Shown piece after piece: positions 1 through 9,580 of a DNA stretch of 58,679 nucleotides. Numbering within the stretch: position 1 is the stretch's first letter; each line of letters starts with the position of its first letter. The notes under the pieces are model-generated. The model saw only the letters and a list, made by a program, of their open reading frames with translations. It ran no database searches and had not been told where the DNA came from. Source of the DNA: Frateuria defendens (lineage in GTDB: Bacteria; Pseudomonadota; Gammaproteobacteria; Xanthomonadales; Rhodanobacteraceae); NCBI RefSeq assembly GCF_001182895.1, contig NZ_LFQR01000051.1, positions 1 through 58,679 of the forward strand. Reading direction: 5' to 3'. Made by a program: the position numbers and the translations under genes.

Positions 1-251
1 AGCAGCGCGTGGGCATCGCCCGCGCCCTGGTCGCCAAGCCGGACCTGCTGATCGCCGACGAACCCACCGGCAACCTCGATCCGCAGCTGGCGGTGGAGAT
101 CATGGGCCTGTTCGCCGAATTCCAGCAGGTGGGCACCACGGTGCTGATCGCCAGCCACGATCTGCCGCTGATCAAGCGCCTGCGCAAGCGCGTGGTCGTG
201 CTCGACCACGGCCGCCTGGTGGCCGACCTCGGCGCGGAGGAGATCCGATGA
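1..251 (+). CDS. ftsE: FtsE, cell-division ABC-type ATPase (C-terminal part, cut by window edge)
   Basis: C-terminal third of an ABC ATPase, read in frame from base 3 and open at the left edge. Visible are the end of the signature region (QRVGIARAL), Walker B with its extension (LLIADEPTGNLD) and the switch histidine (IASHD). FtsE pairs with FtsX at the septum and controls periplasmic peptidoglycan hydrolases. The identification rests on the motifs plus the immediately following ftsX, which overlaps it by the ATGA junction at 248-251, a sign of translational coupling. Walker A lies outside the window. Confidence 0.93.
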   Translation, partial: QRVGIARALVAKPDLLIADEPTGNLDPQLAVEIMGLFAEFQQVGTTVLIASHDLPLIKRLRKRVVVLDHGRLVADLGAEEIR

Positions 252-1219
252 GCGCCCAGCCCGAAACCGCTGCCGCCGCGCCGCGCAGCGGGCGCCGCCA
301 GCCGCGCCGCTTCGCCGGCTGGAGCGAGCACCACGGCTGGAGCCTGGCGGCCAGCCTGCGCCGGCTGGCCGGCCGCCCGCTCGGCACCCTGCTCACCGTG
401 GCGGTGATGGGGCTGGCGCTGTCGCTGCCGCTGGCCTTCTACCTCTTCCTCGCCAACGTGCAGTCGATGGGCGACGCGCTGGGCCAGCACCCGGCCATCG
501 GCGTGTTCCTCAAGGTGGACCAGGCCGGCCCGCAGGCGGAGCTTCTGGCGAGCAAGCTGCGCGACCGCGCCGACGTCGCCGCAGTGACGCTGAAATCGCC
601 CCAGCAGGGGCTGGACGAGCTGGCCGCCATGCAGGGCTTCTCCGGCGCGCTGCATGCGCTGGACGACCACAACCCGCTGCCCTACGCCCTGCAGGTGGAG
701 CCCAGGCCCGGGCTCGACGCCGCGGCGGTGGGCCGCCTGGTCGGCGAGCTGCGCGAGGAGCGCGCGGTGGACATGGTGCAGGACAGCGCGCGCTGGCGGC
801 AGCGGCTGGACGCGCTGCTCGCGCTCGGCCACCGCATCGTGCTGGTGCTGGCCGGCCTGCTGGTGCTGGCGGCGCTGCTGGTGGTGGGCAACACGGTGCG
901 CGTGGACATCGCCAGCCGCAGCGAGGAGATCGGCGTGCTGCTGCTGCTCGGCGCCAGCCGCGCCTTCGTGCGGCGGCCCTATCTCTACGCCGGCATCTGG
1001 TACGGTCTGTTCGGCGGCGCGCTCGCCGCGCTGCTGGCGCTGGGCATCGAGCTGGCGCTGGCGCAGCCGGTGGCGCAGCTCACCCAGGCCTACGAAGGCC
1101 GGCTGCACGTCGGCGGCCTGCCGCTGTGGCTGTTGCTGGCGGTGCCGCCGGCCACCGCGCTGCTCGGCTGGCTGGGCGCGCGGCTGGTGAGTGCCTGGCA
1201 GCTGCGCCGCGCGGCCTGA
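248..1219 (+). CDS. ftsX: FtsX, cell-division permease-like protein
   Basis: 323-residue inner-membrane protein that transmits FtsE ATPase activity to septal peptidoglycan hydrolases. A basic cytoplasmic N-terminus is followed by one membrane segment (about residues 45-70), a large periplasmic domain (about 70-185) and three C-terminal membrane segments. The conserved SRSEEIGVLLLLGAS stretch follows TM2. This is the usual FtsX layout of an N-terminal TM, a periplasmic domain and an FtsX domain. The start codon overlaps the ftsE stop. The 123 bp downstream, before the next gene, hold no obvious terminator. Confidence 0.95.
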   Translation: MSAQPETAAAAPRSGRRQPRRFAGWSEHHGWSLAASLRRLAGRPLGTLLTVAVMGLALSLPLAFYLFLANVQSMGDALGQHPAIGVFLKVDQAGPQAELLASKLRDRADVAAVTLKSPQQGLDELAAMQGFSGALHALDDHNPLPYALQVEPRPGLDAAAVGRLVGELREERAVDMVQDSARWRQRLDALLALGHRIVLVLAGLLVLAALLVVGNTVRVDIASRSEEIGVLLLLGASRAFVRRPYLYAGIWYGLFGGALAALLALGIELALAQPVAQLTQAYEGRLHVGGLPLWLLLAVPPATALLGWLGARLVSAWQLRRAA

Positions 1220-1342
1220 TCGCGCCGCCGCGGGGCGCCGTCACAACCGTGCCAGGGCGGCGAGGGCATGATGGGAATGCGGGCGCGGGAAGCGTCCGCC
1301 GGAACAGGCAGGGACGCGCATGCAAGGCATTTCGGACGGAAC

Positions 1343-2185
1343 ATGATGGCAAGCATCGGCAGCCGTGACCTCAGCGCCGCGCCGCGCGTGCTGGTGGTGG
1401 ACGGCTCCAGGGTCGTGCGCCAGCTGATCCTGCGCGTGCTCAAGGCGGAACTGCCGCAGGCGGAAGTGATCGGCTGCGGCAACGGCGCCGAGGCGCGGCA
1501 GCTGCTGGACGAGGGCGTGTTCGACTTCATCACCGTGGCGCTGCGCCTGCCCGACATGGACGGGCTGGAGTTGGCGCGCCATGTGCGCGAGTCGGCGCCG
1601 CAGGTCTACGTGCCGGTGGTGGTGGTGTCCGGCGACGTCGACGACCGCCTGCACCGCCGCACGCTGGGCGAGCACGTCACCGACTACTTCGACAAGTCGC
1701 TGGGCTTCCAGGCGCTGGCCGAATTCATCCGCGGCTACGTGCGCCCGGAAAGCGACGCGGAAGGCACCGTGCTGTACGTGGAAGACAGCCGCGTGGTGGC
1801 CCTGGCCACCCGCCGCATGCTGGAGAAGATCGGCCTCACCGTGCGCCACGTGATCAGCGTGGAGGACGCGCTGGCCCTGCTGGAGACCGAGCGCGCGCAG
1901 GGCCGGGTGGGTGCCGACCTGGTGCTCACCGACGTGAGCCTCAAGGGCGAGCTCACCGGCGGCGATCTGCTCGAGCGCATCCGCGGCGGCTTCGGCTACG
2001 GCAAGGGCCGCCTGCCGGTGCTGGTGATGACGGGCGACGAGAACCCGGCCAACCAGGCGGCGCTGCTCAAGGCCGGCGCCAACGATCTGGTGGAGAAGCC
2101 GGTGGAGGAGCGCCTGCTGGTCACCAAGCTGCTGTTCCAGCTGCGCGTGGCGCGACACCTGCGCGAGCGCGAAACGGCGGCGTGA
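1343..2185 (+). CDS. Dual-receiver response regulator, first receiver degenerate
   Basis: About 280 residues made of two CheY-like receiver domains and no output domain. REC1 (about 15-132) keeps the fold (LVVDGS, LRLPDMDG, VVSGD, Lys118), but Ala66 stands where the phospho-acceptor Asp should be and the acidic pair is reduced to Asp-Gly. REC2 (about 142-270) looks functional: Glu147-Asp148, acceptor Asp197 (VLTDVSLKG), MTGD and the EKP lysine. It may act as a phosphate sink or adaptor through protein contacts. Its kinase is not evident here. The start at 1343 (Met-Met; 1346 also possible) follows a GGACGGAA ribosome-binding-like stretch; an upstream start at 1268 lacks one. It sits between ftsX and ung. 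Confidence 0.85.
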   Translation: MMASIGSRDLSAAPRVLVVDGSRVVRQLILRVLKAELPQAEVIGCGNGAEARQLLDEGVFDFITVALRLPDMDGLELARHVRESAPQVYVPVVVVSGDVDDRLHRRTLGEHVTDYFDKSLGFQALAEFIRGYVRPESDAEGTVLYVEDSRVVALATRRMLEKIGLTVRHVISVEDALALLETERAQGRVGADLVLTDVSLKGELTGGDLLERIRGGFGYGKGRLPVLVMTGDENPANQAALLKAGANDLVEKPVEERLLVTKLLFQLRVARHLRERETAA

Positions 2186-2255
2186 GGCGCCGCGCCCGTT
2201 CCACCCCTGTCGTCCCCGGTCGGGCGGCACCTGACCCGGAGGCAGCGAGACATCC

Positions 2256-2966
2256 ATGAGCGAGACGGAACGGATCCGGCTGGAACCTTCCTGGAAGGCC
2301 CGCCTCGGCGACTACCTGCAGCGCCCGGAGATGCGTGCGCTGTCCGAGTTCCTGCGCGCCGAGAAGCGCGCCGGCAAGGTGATCTACCCGCCCGGGCCGG
2401 AGATCTTCGCCGCCTTCGACCACACGCCGTTCGAGGCGGTGCGGGTGGTGATCCTGGGCCAGGACCCGTACCACGGCCCGGGCCAGGCGCACGGGCTGTG
2501 CTTCTCGGTGCGCCCGGGCGTGCCGCCGCCGCCCTCGCTGCAGAACATCTTCAAGGAGATCGAGCGCGACCTCGGCATCCGCCCGCCCGACCACGGCTGC
2601 CTCACTCCCTGGGCCGACCGCGGCGTGCTGCTGCTCAACGCCGTGCTGACGGTGGAGCGCGGCCGTGCCGCGTCGCACCAGGGCAAGGGCTGGGAAGGCT
2701 TCACCGACGCGGCCATCGACGCGCTCAACCGCGAGCGCGAGGGCTTGGTGTTCATGCTCTGGGGCTCCTACGCCCAGCGCAAGGGCCAGCTGATCGACCG
2801 CCACCGCCACTGCGTGCTCCAGTCCGTGCACCCCTCGCCGCTGTCCGCCCACCGCGGCTTCCTGGGCTGCGGCCACTTCTCGGCCGCCAACCGCTACCTC
2901 GAGGACCACGGGCAGGCGCCGATCGACTGGTCGCTGCCGCCGCGGGCCGAGCTGGCCCCCGTCTGA
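2256..2966 (+). CDS. ung: Uracil-DNA glycosylase, family 1
   Basis: 236 residues, normal for family-1 UDG. It removes uracil from DNA to start base-excision repair. The water-activating motif GQDPYHG contains catalytic Asp70, and the DNA-intercalating motif [12 protein letters not shown] is near the C-terminus; both are intact. A GGAGGCAGCGAG stretch before ATG 2256 supports the start. It is transcribed in the same direction as the dual-receiver gene, 70 bp upstream, and as rpoH downstream. A CTTTTGC/GCAAAAG inverted repeat (3013-3029) follows, but it overlaps the proposed rpoH promoter and has no T-run, so termination there is uncertain. Confidence 0.97.
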   Translation: MSETERIRLEPSWKARLGDYLQRPEMRALSEFLRAEKRAGKVIYPPGPEIFAAFDHTPFEAVRVVILGQDPYHGPGQAHGLCFSVRPGVPPPPSLQNIFKEIERDLGIRPPDHGCLTPWADRGVLLLNAVLTVERGRAASHQGKGWEGFTDAAIDALNREREGLVFMLWGSYAQRKGQLIDRHRHCVLQSVHPSPLSAHRGFLGCGHFSAANRYLEDHGQAPIDWSLPPRAELAPV

Positions 2967-3015
2967 ACCCGAATCAACATGGCTGAACCATCCAGGGATT
3001 GAACGGTCCGTTCTT

Positions 3016-3044
3016 TTGCATCGCAAAAGGATTTGGTGTACGAT
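3016..3044 (+). promoter_or_regulatory. Candidate sigma70-type promoter of rpoH
   Basis: TTGCAT (3016-3021) and TACGAT (3039-3044) are separated by 17 bp, putting transcription start near 3051, about 35 bp before the CIRCE element. The -35 box overlaps the inverted repeat CTTTTGC/GCAAAAG at 3013-3029. The match to consensus is only moderate (3 of 6 and 4 of 6). Confidence 0.4.
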
Positions 3045-3084
3045 TCAGTTCACTAAATCGGGCCGCGCCGAACTCGGCCGGCTT

Positions 3085-3111
3085 TTAGCACTCTCAACTA
3101 TCGAGTGCTAA
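3085..3111. promoter_or_regulatory. CIRCE element (HrcA operator) upstream of rpoH
   Basis: TTAGCACTC (3085-3093), nine spacer bases and GAGTGCTAA (3103-3111) form an exact copy of the canonical CIRCE inverted repeat. It ends 29 bp before the rpoH start codon and lies downstream of the predicted -10 box, where bound HrcA would block transcription. CIRCE normally precedes groESL or hrcA-grpE-dnaK operons; here it is attached to the sigma-32 gene. Confidence 0.93.
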
Positions 3112-3140
3112 GCTGAAACCCACTCAGGAGGGTTCGTTCC

Positions 3141-3998
<858 letters not shown>

Positions 3999-4022
3999 TC
4001 TGCCCGTCTCTGTCGTATGCCG

Positions 4023-4043
4023 ACGGCCCCGCTGGGGCCGTTT
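4023..4043 (+). terminator. Probable rpoH terminator
   Basis: ACGGCCCC and GGGGCCGT arms around a 3-base loop, followed by TTT. It lies 25 bp after the rpoH stop and before the regulator gene. The T-run is short, so efficiency is uncertain. Confidence 0.6.
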
Positions 4044-4101
4044 GGCTTTCCGGGCATCGGTTAAGCTGCCGGCCCGGTTCGTGCACTCCTTAAGATGCCC
4101 T

Positions 4102-4779
4102 ATGCCCACCGTTCTGGTGATCGAGGACGACGAAGTCACGGCGCGCGAGATCGTCACCGAGCTCGGCGCGCACGCGATCCGCGCCGACTGGGTGGCGGAC
4201 GGCCGCGCGGGCCTGGAGCGGGCGGCCGGTGGCGGCTACGACCTGATCACGCTGGACCGCATGCTGCCCGGCCTGGACGGCATCGGCGTGGTGGCCGCGT
4301 TGCGGCGCATGCAGGTGGACACGCCGGTGCTGATGATCAGCGCGCTGAGCGACGTGGACGAGCGCGTGCGCGGCCTGCGCGCCGGCGGCGACGACTACCT
4401 GACCAAGCCCTTCGCGCCCGACGAGATGGCCGCCCGCGTCGAGGTGCTGCTGCGCCGGCGCCGGCAGCCGGAGAGCAACCGCCTGCAAGTGGCCGACCTC
4501 GAGCTGGACCTCGTGCGCCACGTCGCCCATCGCAACGGCCAGCAGCTCAATTTGTTGCCCACCGAGTACCGGCTGCTGGAATTCCTGATGCGCAACGCCG
4601 GCCAGGCGCTCACCCGCAGCATGATCTTCGAGACCGTGTGGGGCTACCACTTCGACCCCGGCACCAACGTGATCGACGTGCACATCGCGCGCTTGCGGCG
4701 CAAGCTGGAGGGCGCCGGCCCGCCGCTGATCCACACGGTGCGGGGCACTGGCTATATGCTGGCGCTGCCGGAGAGCTGA
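4102..4779 (+). CDS. OmpR/PhoB-family response regulator of the efflux operon
   Basis: 225-residue transcriptional regulator. The receiver domain (1-120) has the acidic pocket IEDDE, phospho-acceptor Asp52 (LDRMLPGLDG) and the TKPF lysine. The C-terminal winged-helix domain ends with the typical VIDVHIARLRRKLEG and TVRGTGYML. The short start at 4102 fits the family (PTVLVIEDD); an alternative at 4042 adds 20 unrelated residues. No Shine-Dalgarno is obvious before 4102, and TAAGAT at 4091-4096 could be a -10 box giving a nearly leaderless message. It is followed by its kinase and an RND pump, so it probably autoregulates that set. Confidence 0.92.
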   Translation: MPTVLVIEDDEVTAREIVTELGAHAIRADWVADGRAGLERAAGGGYDLITLDRMLPGLDGIGVVAALRRMQVDTPVLMISALSDVDERVRGLRAGGDDYLTKPFAPDEMAARVEVLLRRRRQPESNRLQVADLELDLVRHVAHRNGQQLNLLPTEYRLLEFLMRNAGQALTRSMIFETVWGYHFDPGTNVIDVHIARLRRKLEGAGPPLIHTVRGTGYMLALPES

Positions 4780-4836
4780 CGGGCCGCCCGTTCCGTCTCC
4801 GCGCCACGCTGCCCCCCACGGTGATCGAGGCCTGCC

Positions 4837-6282
4837 ATGTCGGCTCCCTACAACGCCTGGCGTTCCGCCACCTCGCGCCTGATCCTGATCTACGGCGCGC
4901 TGTTCGCCGGCTGGGGCCTGATCCTGGTCGGCATCATCCATTGGGAGAGCAGCCGCTACCTCAACGGCGTGGTCGACCAGATGCTGCTGCAGCGCATGCA
5001 GTACCTCGCCGCCACCGACGCGCAGCGGCTGCCGGCCACGGTGGACGCGGCCAGCCGGATCGACCCGCACGGCATCATGTCGGTGGGCCTGTTCGACGCC
5101 TCCGGCCACGCGCTCGCCGGCAACATCGCGCGGCTGCCGGCGGCGCTGACGGTGGGCGATGGCGTGCATCTCCTGGAGCAGGGCATGCCGCGGCCCGACC
5201 GCCCGGCCGAGACCACGCGCGCCCGCGCCGTGGCGACCCGCCTGCCCGACGGCCGGCTGCTGGTGCTGGCCAAGGACACGCGCACGGTGGACGGCCTCGG
5301 CGCGGTGATCCGCAACGCGCTGCTGTGGGCGATCTCGCTCACCGTGATTCCCGGCGTGCTGGGCGGCTTCCTGCTGCGCCGCGGGCCGGCGCGGCGCATC
5401 CGCGCGCTGCAGCAGGCGACCGAGCCGATCCGCCGCGGTGACCTCGCCAAGCGCCTGCCGGTGAGCCATCGCGGCGACGAGCTGGACCAGCTCGCCACCA
5501 TCGTCAACGCCATGCTGGGTGAGATCGAGCGGTTGATGGGCGAGATGAAGAGCGTGTGCGACAACATCGCGCACGACCTGCGCACGCCGCTGACCGGGCT
5601 GCGCGCGCGCCTCTACCGCGCGCGGCAGCAGCTGGAGGCGCGGCCCGAGGCGGCGATGGTGGACGCCTGCATGGCGGACATCGACGCCGTGCTCACGCGC
5701 TTTCGCGCCCTGCTGCGCGTGTCGGAACTGGAAGACGGCCATCGCCGCACCTGCTTCGGTGCAGTGGACCTGGGCGAGGTGTTGCGGCAGGTGCATGACT
5801 TCTACGCGCCGCTGGCGGAGGAGCAGGGGCTGCGCTTCACGCTGGAGCTGTCCGCGCTGCCGCCGTTCCGCGGCGATCCGCCGCTGCTGTTCGAGGCGCT
5901 CACCAACCTGGTCGCCAACGCGGTCAAGTTCACCCCCGCGGGCGGGCGGGTGGCGCTGCGCGCTGCGGCCGAGGCGGGGGCCGTGCGCATCGAGGTGGTC
6001 GACAGCGGGCCGGGCATCCCCGAGCACGAGCGCGAGGCGGTGACGCGCCGCTTCTACCGCGGCGACAACAGCCGCTGCACGCCGGGCTCGGGCCTGGGGC
6101 TCAGCATCGTCAGCGCGATCGCGCGGCTGCACGACCTGACCCTGGATATCGGCGACAACGGCGGCGCGGGCACGCGCATCGGCCTCTATGGACGTCTGGG
6201 CGGCGATGCCCGCGGCGAGGCATCGAGGCCCGCGCGGGCCTCGGTCCGCCACGCCGCCGACGCGGGCCTGGCGGCCGGATGA
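4837..6282 (+). CDS. Sensor histidine kinase of the efflux operon
   Basis: 481 residues. TM1 (about 17-37) and TM2 (about 160-182) flank a periplasmic sensor of about 120 residues. A HAMP linker follows, then the dimerisation box with His246 (AHDLRTPLTGL) and the HATPase domain: N box NLVANAVKF, G1 DSGPGIP, G2 GSGLGLSI. It autophosphorylates and passes phosphate to the regulator 57 bp upstream. The ligand is unknown; the attached RND pump suggests envelope stress, a drug or a metal. Its stop codon lies inside an inverted repeat (6276-6297). Confidence 0.92.
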   Translation: MSAPYNAWRSATSRLILIYGALFAGWGLILVGIIHWESSRYLNGVVDQMLLQRMQYLAATDAQRLPATVDAASRIDPHGIMSVGLFDASGHALAGNIARLPAALTVGDGVHLLEQGMPRPDRPAETTRARAVATRLPDGRLLVLAKDTRTVDGLGAVIRNALLWAISLTVIPGVLGGFLLRRGPARRIRALQQATEPIRRGDLAKRLPVSHRGDELDQLATIVNAMLGEIERLMGEMKSVCDNIAHDLRTPLTGLRARLYRARQQLEARPEAAMVDACMADIDAVLTRFRALLRVSELEDGHRRTCFGAVDLGEVLRQVHDFYAPLAEEQGLRFTLELSALPPFRGDPPLLFEALTNLVANAVKFTPAGGRVALRAAAEAGAVRIEVVDSGPGIPEHEREAVTRRFYRGDNSRCTPGSGLGLSIVSAIARLHDLTLDIGDNGGAGTRIGLYGRLGGDARGEASRPARASVRHAADAGLAAG

Positions 6283-6297
6283 AATAATCTTCATCCG
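6276..6297. repeat. Inverted repeat between kinase and pump genes
   Basis: CGGATGAA (6276-6283) and TTCATCCG (6290-6297) are perfect 8-bp arms around a 6-base AT-rich loop. The left arm contains the kinase stop codon. There is no T-run, so it is not a typical terminator. It lies 73 bp before the pump gene and could be an operator or an mRNA-stability hairpin that sets different expression of regulator and pump. Confidence 0.5.
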
Positions 6298-6370
6298 CAC
6301 GGACGGCTCGGCCGTCGCAGGAGCATGCGAAGATTTCCGTAACGCATCACCCGCGCTCGGAACTCCCCGT

Positions 6371-9300
6371 ATGCTTGGTATCGTCCGGATCGCGCTGACG
6401 CGACCCTATACATTCGTCGTCCTCGCGCTGCTGATCCTGATCGTCGGCCCGCTGTCCGCGCTGCGCACGCCGACCGACATCTTCCCGGACATCCGCATCC
6501 CGGTGATCGCGGTGGTGTGGCAGTACACCGGCCTCTCGCCGGACCAGATGGCCGGGCGCATCTCCTCGCCGTTCGAGCGCGCGTTGACCACCACGGTCAA
6601 CGACGTCGAGCACATCGAGGCCAACTCCATCGCCGGCTACGGCATCGTCAAGATCTTCTTCCAGCCCACGGTGGACATCCGCACCGCCAACGCGCAGGTG
6701 ACGGCGGTGTCGCAGACGCTGCTGCGCCAGCTGCCGCCGGGCATCACGCCGCCGCTGATCCTCAACTACAGCGCCTCCACCGTGCCGATCATCCAGCTGG
6801 CGCTGTCGGGGCGTGGCCTGAGCGAGCAGAACCTGAGCGACATCGGCATGAACCAGATGCGCCCGATGCTGACCTCGGTGGCCGGCGCGGCGGTGCCGTT
6901 TCCGTTCGGCGGCAAGACCCGCCAGGTGCAGATCGACGTGGACCCCGCCGCGCTGCAGGCGCGCGGCCTTTCCGCGCAGGACGTGGCGCTGGCGCTGGCC
7001 GCGCAGAACCTGATCGTGCCGGTGGGCACGCAGAAGATCGGCGACCTCGAATACACCCTGCAGCTCAACAACGCGCCCTCGGACATCCGCGAGCTGGGCA
7101 ACCTGCCGGTGAAGAGCGTCAACGGCACCACCGTGTACATCCGCGACGTGGCCCAGGTGCGCGACGGCAGCCCGCCGCAGACCAACATCGTGCACGTGGA
7201 CGGCAACCGCTCGGCGCTGCTCACCATCCTCAAGAACGGCTCGGCCTCCACGCTGGCGATCATCGAGGGCGTGAAGCAGCGCGTGGCCGCCGGCCTGGCC
7301 TCGCTGCCGGAGAACCTCAAGGTGGCGCCGATCGGCGACCAGTCGCTGTTCGTGCGCGCGGCGATCAGCGGCGTGGCGCGCGAGGGCATCATCGCCGCCG
7401 CGCTGACCAGCCTGATGATCCTGCTGTTCCTCGGCAGCTGGCGCTCCACCGTGATCATCGCCACCTCGATCCCGCTGGCGATCCTGGGCGCCATCGCGCT
7501 GCTGTCGGCTTTCGGCGAGACGCTCAACATCATGACCCTGGGCGGCCTGGCGCTCGCGGTGGGCATCCTGGTGGACGACGCCACGGTGACCATCGAGAAC
7601 ATCAACTGGCACCTGGAACACGGCAAGGGCGTGGAAACCTCGATCATGGACGGCGCGCGGCAGATCGTGACGCCGGCCTTCGTTTCGCTGCTGTGCATCT
7701 GCATCGTGTTCGTGCCGATGTTCTTCCTGGAAGGCGTGCCGCGCTTCCTGTTCGTGCCGATGGCCGAGGCGGTGATCTTCGCCATGATCTGCTCGTTCAT
7801 CCTCTCGCGCACCCTGGTGCCGACGATGGCGAAGTACCTGCTCAAGCCCCACGCGCCGCACACCGACCTGCACGGCAGCAACGACGCGCTGCCGCCCTCG
7901 CGCAACCCGCTGGTGCGCTTCCAGCGCGGCTTCGAGGCACGCTTCGAGCGCGTGCGCGGGGTCTACCACGGCCTGCTCGCGCTGGCCCTGGCGCACCGGC
8001 GCGGCTTCATCGTGGGCTTCCTCGCCTTCGTGCTGGCCTCCTTCGTGCTGGTGCCGTTCCTGGGCCGCAACTTCTTCCCGGCGGTGGACGGCGGGCAGAT
8101 CCTGATGCACGTGCGCGCGCCGGTGGGCACGCGCGTGGAGCAGACGGCGCAGCTGTTCGCCGAGGTGCAGGCGGCGATCAAGCGCATCATCCCGCCGCAG
8201 GAGCTGGGCACGGTGGTGGACAACATCGGCCTCTCCAACAGCGGCATCAACACCGCCTACAACAACACTGGCACCATCGGCTCGTGGGACGGCGACATCC
8301 AGGTCGCGCTGGAAGAGGGCCACCGGCCCACCGCCGACTACGTGCGCACGCTGCGCGAGCAGCTGCCGCGCGAGTTCCCGGGCATCGTGTTCTCGTTCCC
8401 GCCGGCCGACATCGTGAGCCAGATCCTCAATTTCGGCTCGCCGGCGCCGATCGACCTGCAGGTGCGCGGCAACAACCTGGCCGGCAATTTCGCCTACGCC
8501 AACGCGCTGCTGCGCGACCTGCGCCGCGTGCCCGGCGTGGTGGACGCGCGCATCCAGCAGTCGCAGGCCAACCCGGTGTTCGACATCAACGTGGACCGCA
8601 CCCGCGCGCAGCTGGTGGGCGTGACCGAGCGCGACGTCACCAACAGCCTGGTGGTGAACCTGGCCGGCTCCAGCCAGGTGGCGCCCACGTTCTGGCTCAA
8701 CCCGGTCAACGGCGTGTCCTACCCGATCGTGATGCAGACACCGCAGTACAGCCTGGACACGCTCTCGCAGCTGTCCAACCTGCCGATCACCGGCAGCGGC
8801 GGCCAGAGTGGCGCGCAGGTGCTGGGTGGCCTGGCGAGCTTCCAGCGGCGCGCCAGCAACGCGGTGGTGAGCCAGTACAACATCCAGCCGATGGTGGAGG
8901 TCTACGCCGCCACCCAGGGCCGCGACCTCGGCGCGGTGTCGGCGGACATCCAGAAGATCATCGCCGCCCACGCCAAGGCACTGCCGCGCGGCTCCTCGGT
9001 GGCGCTGCTCGGCCAGGTGCAGACGATGAACAGCGCCTTCGCCGGCCTGCTGTTCGGCCTGCTCGGCGCGGTGGCGCTGATCTACCTCTTGATCGTGGTG
9101 AACTTCCAGTCGTGGAGCGATCCGTTCGTGATCATCACCGCGCTGCCCGCCGCGCTCGCCGGCATCGTGTGGATGCTGTTCGCCACCCACACGCCGCTGT
9201 CGGTGCCGGCGCTCACCGGCGCGATCATGTGCATGGGCGTGGCCACGGCCAACTCGATCCTGGTGGTGAGCTTCTGCCGCGAACGGCTGGCCGAGCACGG

Positions 9301-9580
9301 CGACGCCGCGGCGGCGGCACTGGAGGCGGGCTTCGTGCGCTTTCGCCCGGTGTGCATGACGGCGCTGGCGATGATCATCGGCATGGCGCCGATGGCGTTG
9401 GGCCTCGGCGAGGGCGGCGAGCAGAACGCTCCGCTCGGCCGCGCGGTGATCGGCGGCCTGCTGTTCGCCACCACCGCCACCCTGCTGTTCGTGCCGGTGG
9501 TGTTCAGCATCGTGCACGCGCGTTCCGGCCGCGCTTCCAGCCCGGCCACCGTTTCCGGAGATCCCGCCCATGTCCTCTGA
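6371..9580 (+). CDS. RND-family efflux transporter, inner-membrane pump
   Basis: 1069 residues, the usual size for an AcrB/MdtB-type proton-driven pump. The N-terminal segment TRPYTFVVLALLILIVG is TM1. The proton-relay motif in TM4 is GILVDDATVTIEN, with Asp402 and Asp403. Two large periplasmic loops and a duplicated set of membrane helices follow (QSWSDPFVIITALPAALAG; later MTALAMIIGMAPMALG). The start at 6371 matches the family (MLGIVRIALTRPYTF); a longer frame from 6188 overlaps the kinase and is unlikely. The adaptor gene overlaps its 3' end by 11 bp. Substrate is not predictable; metal-exporter (CusA) signatures were not noticed. Confidence 0.95.
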   Translation: MLGIVRIALTRPYTFVVLALLILIVGPLSALRTPTDIFPDIRIPVIAVVWQYTGLSPDQMAGRISSPFERALTTTVNDVEHIEANSIAGYGIVKIFFQPTVDIRTANAQVTAVSQTLLRQLPPGITPPLILNYSASTVPIIQLALSGRGLSEQNLSDIGMNQMRPMLTSVAGAAVPFPFGGKTRQVQIDVDPAALQARGLSAQDVALALAAQNLIVPVGTQKIGDLEYTLQLNNAPSDIRELGNLPVKSVNGTTVYIRDVAQVRDGSPPQTNIVHVDGNRSALLTILKNGSASTLAIIEGVKQRVAAGLASLPENLKVAPIGDQSLFVRAAISGVAREGIIAAALTSLMILLFLGSWRSTVIIATSIPLAILGAIALLSAFGETLNIMTLGGLALAVGILVDDATVTIENINWHLEHGKGVETSIMDGARQIVTPAFVSLLCICIVFVPMFFLEGVPRFLFVPMAEAVIFAMICSFILSRTLVPTMAKYLLKPHAPHTDLHGSNDALPPSRNPLVRFQRGFEARFERVRGVYHGLLALALAHRRGFIVGFLAFVLASFVLVPFLGRNFFPAVDGGQILMHVRAPVGTRVEQTAQLFAEVQAAIKRIIPPQELGTVVDNIGLSNSGINTAYNNTGTIGSWDGDIQVALEEGHRPTADYVRTLREQLPREFPGIVFSFPPADIVSQILNFGSPAPIDLQVRGNNLAGNFAYANALLRDLRRVPGVVDARIQQSQANPVFDINVDRTRAQLVGVTERDVTNSLVVNLAGSSQVAPTFWLNPVNGVSYPIVMQTPQYSLDTLSQLSNLPITGSGGQSGAQVLGGLASFQRRASNAVVSQYNIQPMVEVYAATQGRDLGAVSADIQKIIAAHAKALPRGSSVALLGQVQTMNSAFAGLLFGLLGAVALIYLLIVVNFQSWSDPFVIITALPAALAGIVWMLFATHTPLSVPALTGAIMCMGVATANSILVVSFCRERLAEHGDAAAAALEAGFVRFRPVCMTALAMIIGMAPMALGLGEGGEQNAPLGRAVIGGLLFATTATLLFVPVVFSIVHARSGRASSPATVSGDPAHVL

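Noticed and set aside
3085..3111. Reading the inverted repeat before rpoH as a terminator of ung
   Set aside because: It matches CIRCE exactly, has no T-run and lies downstream of the proposed rpoH promoter, more than 100 bp after ung.
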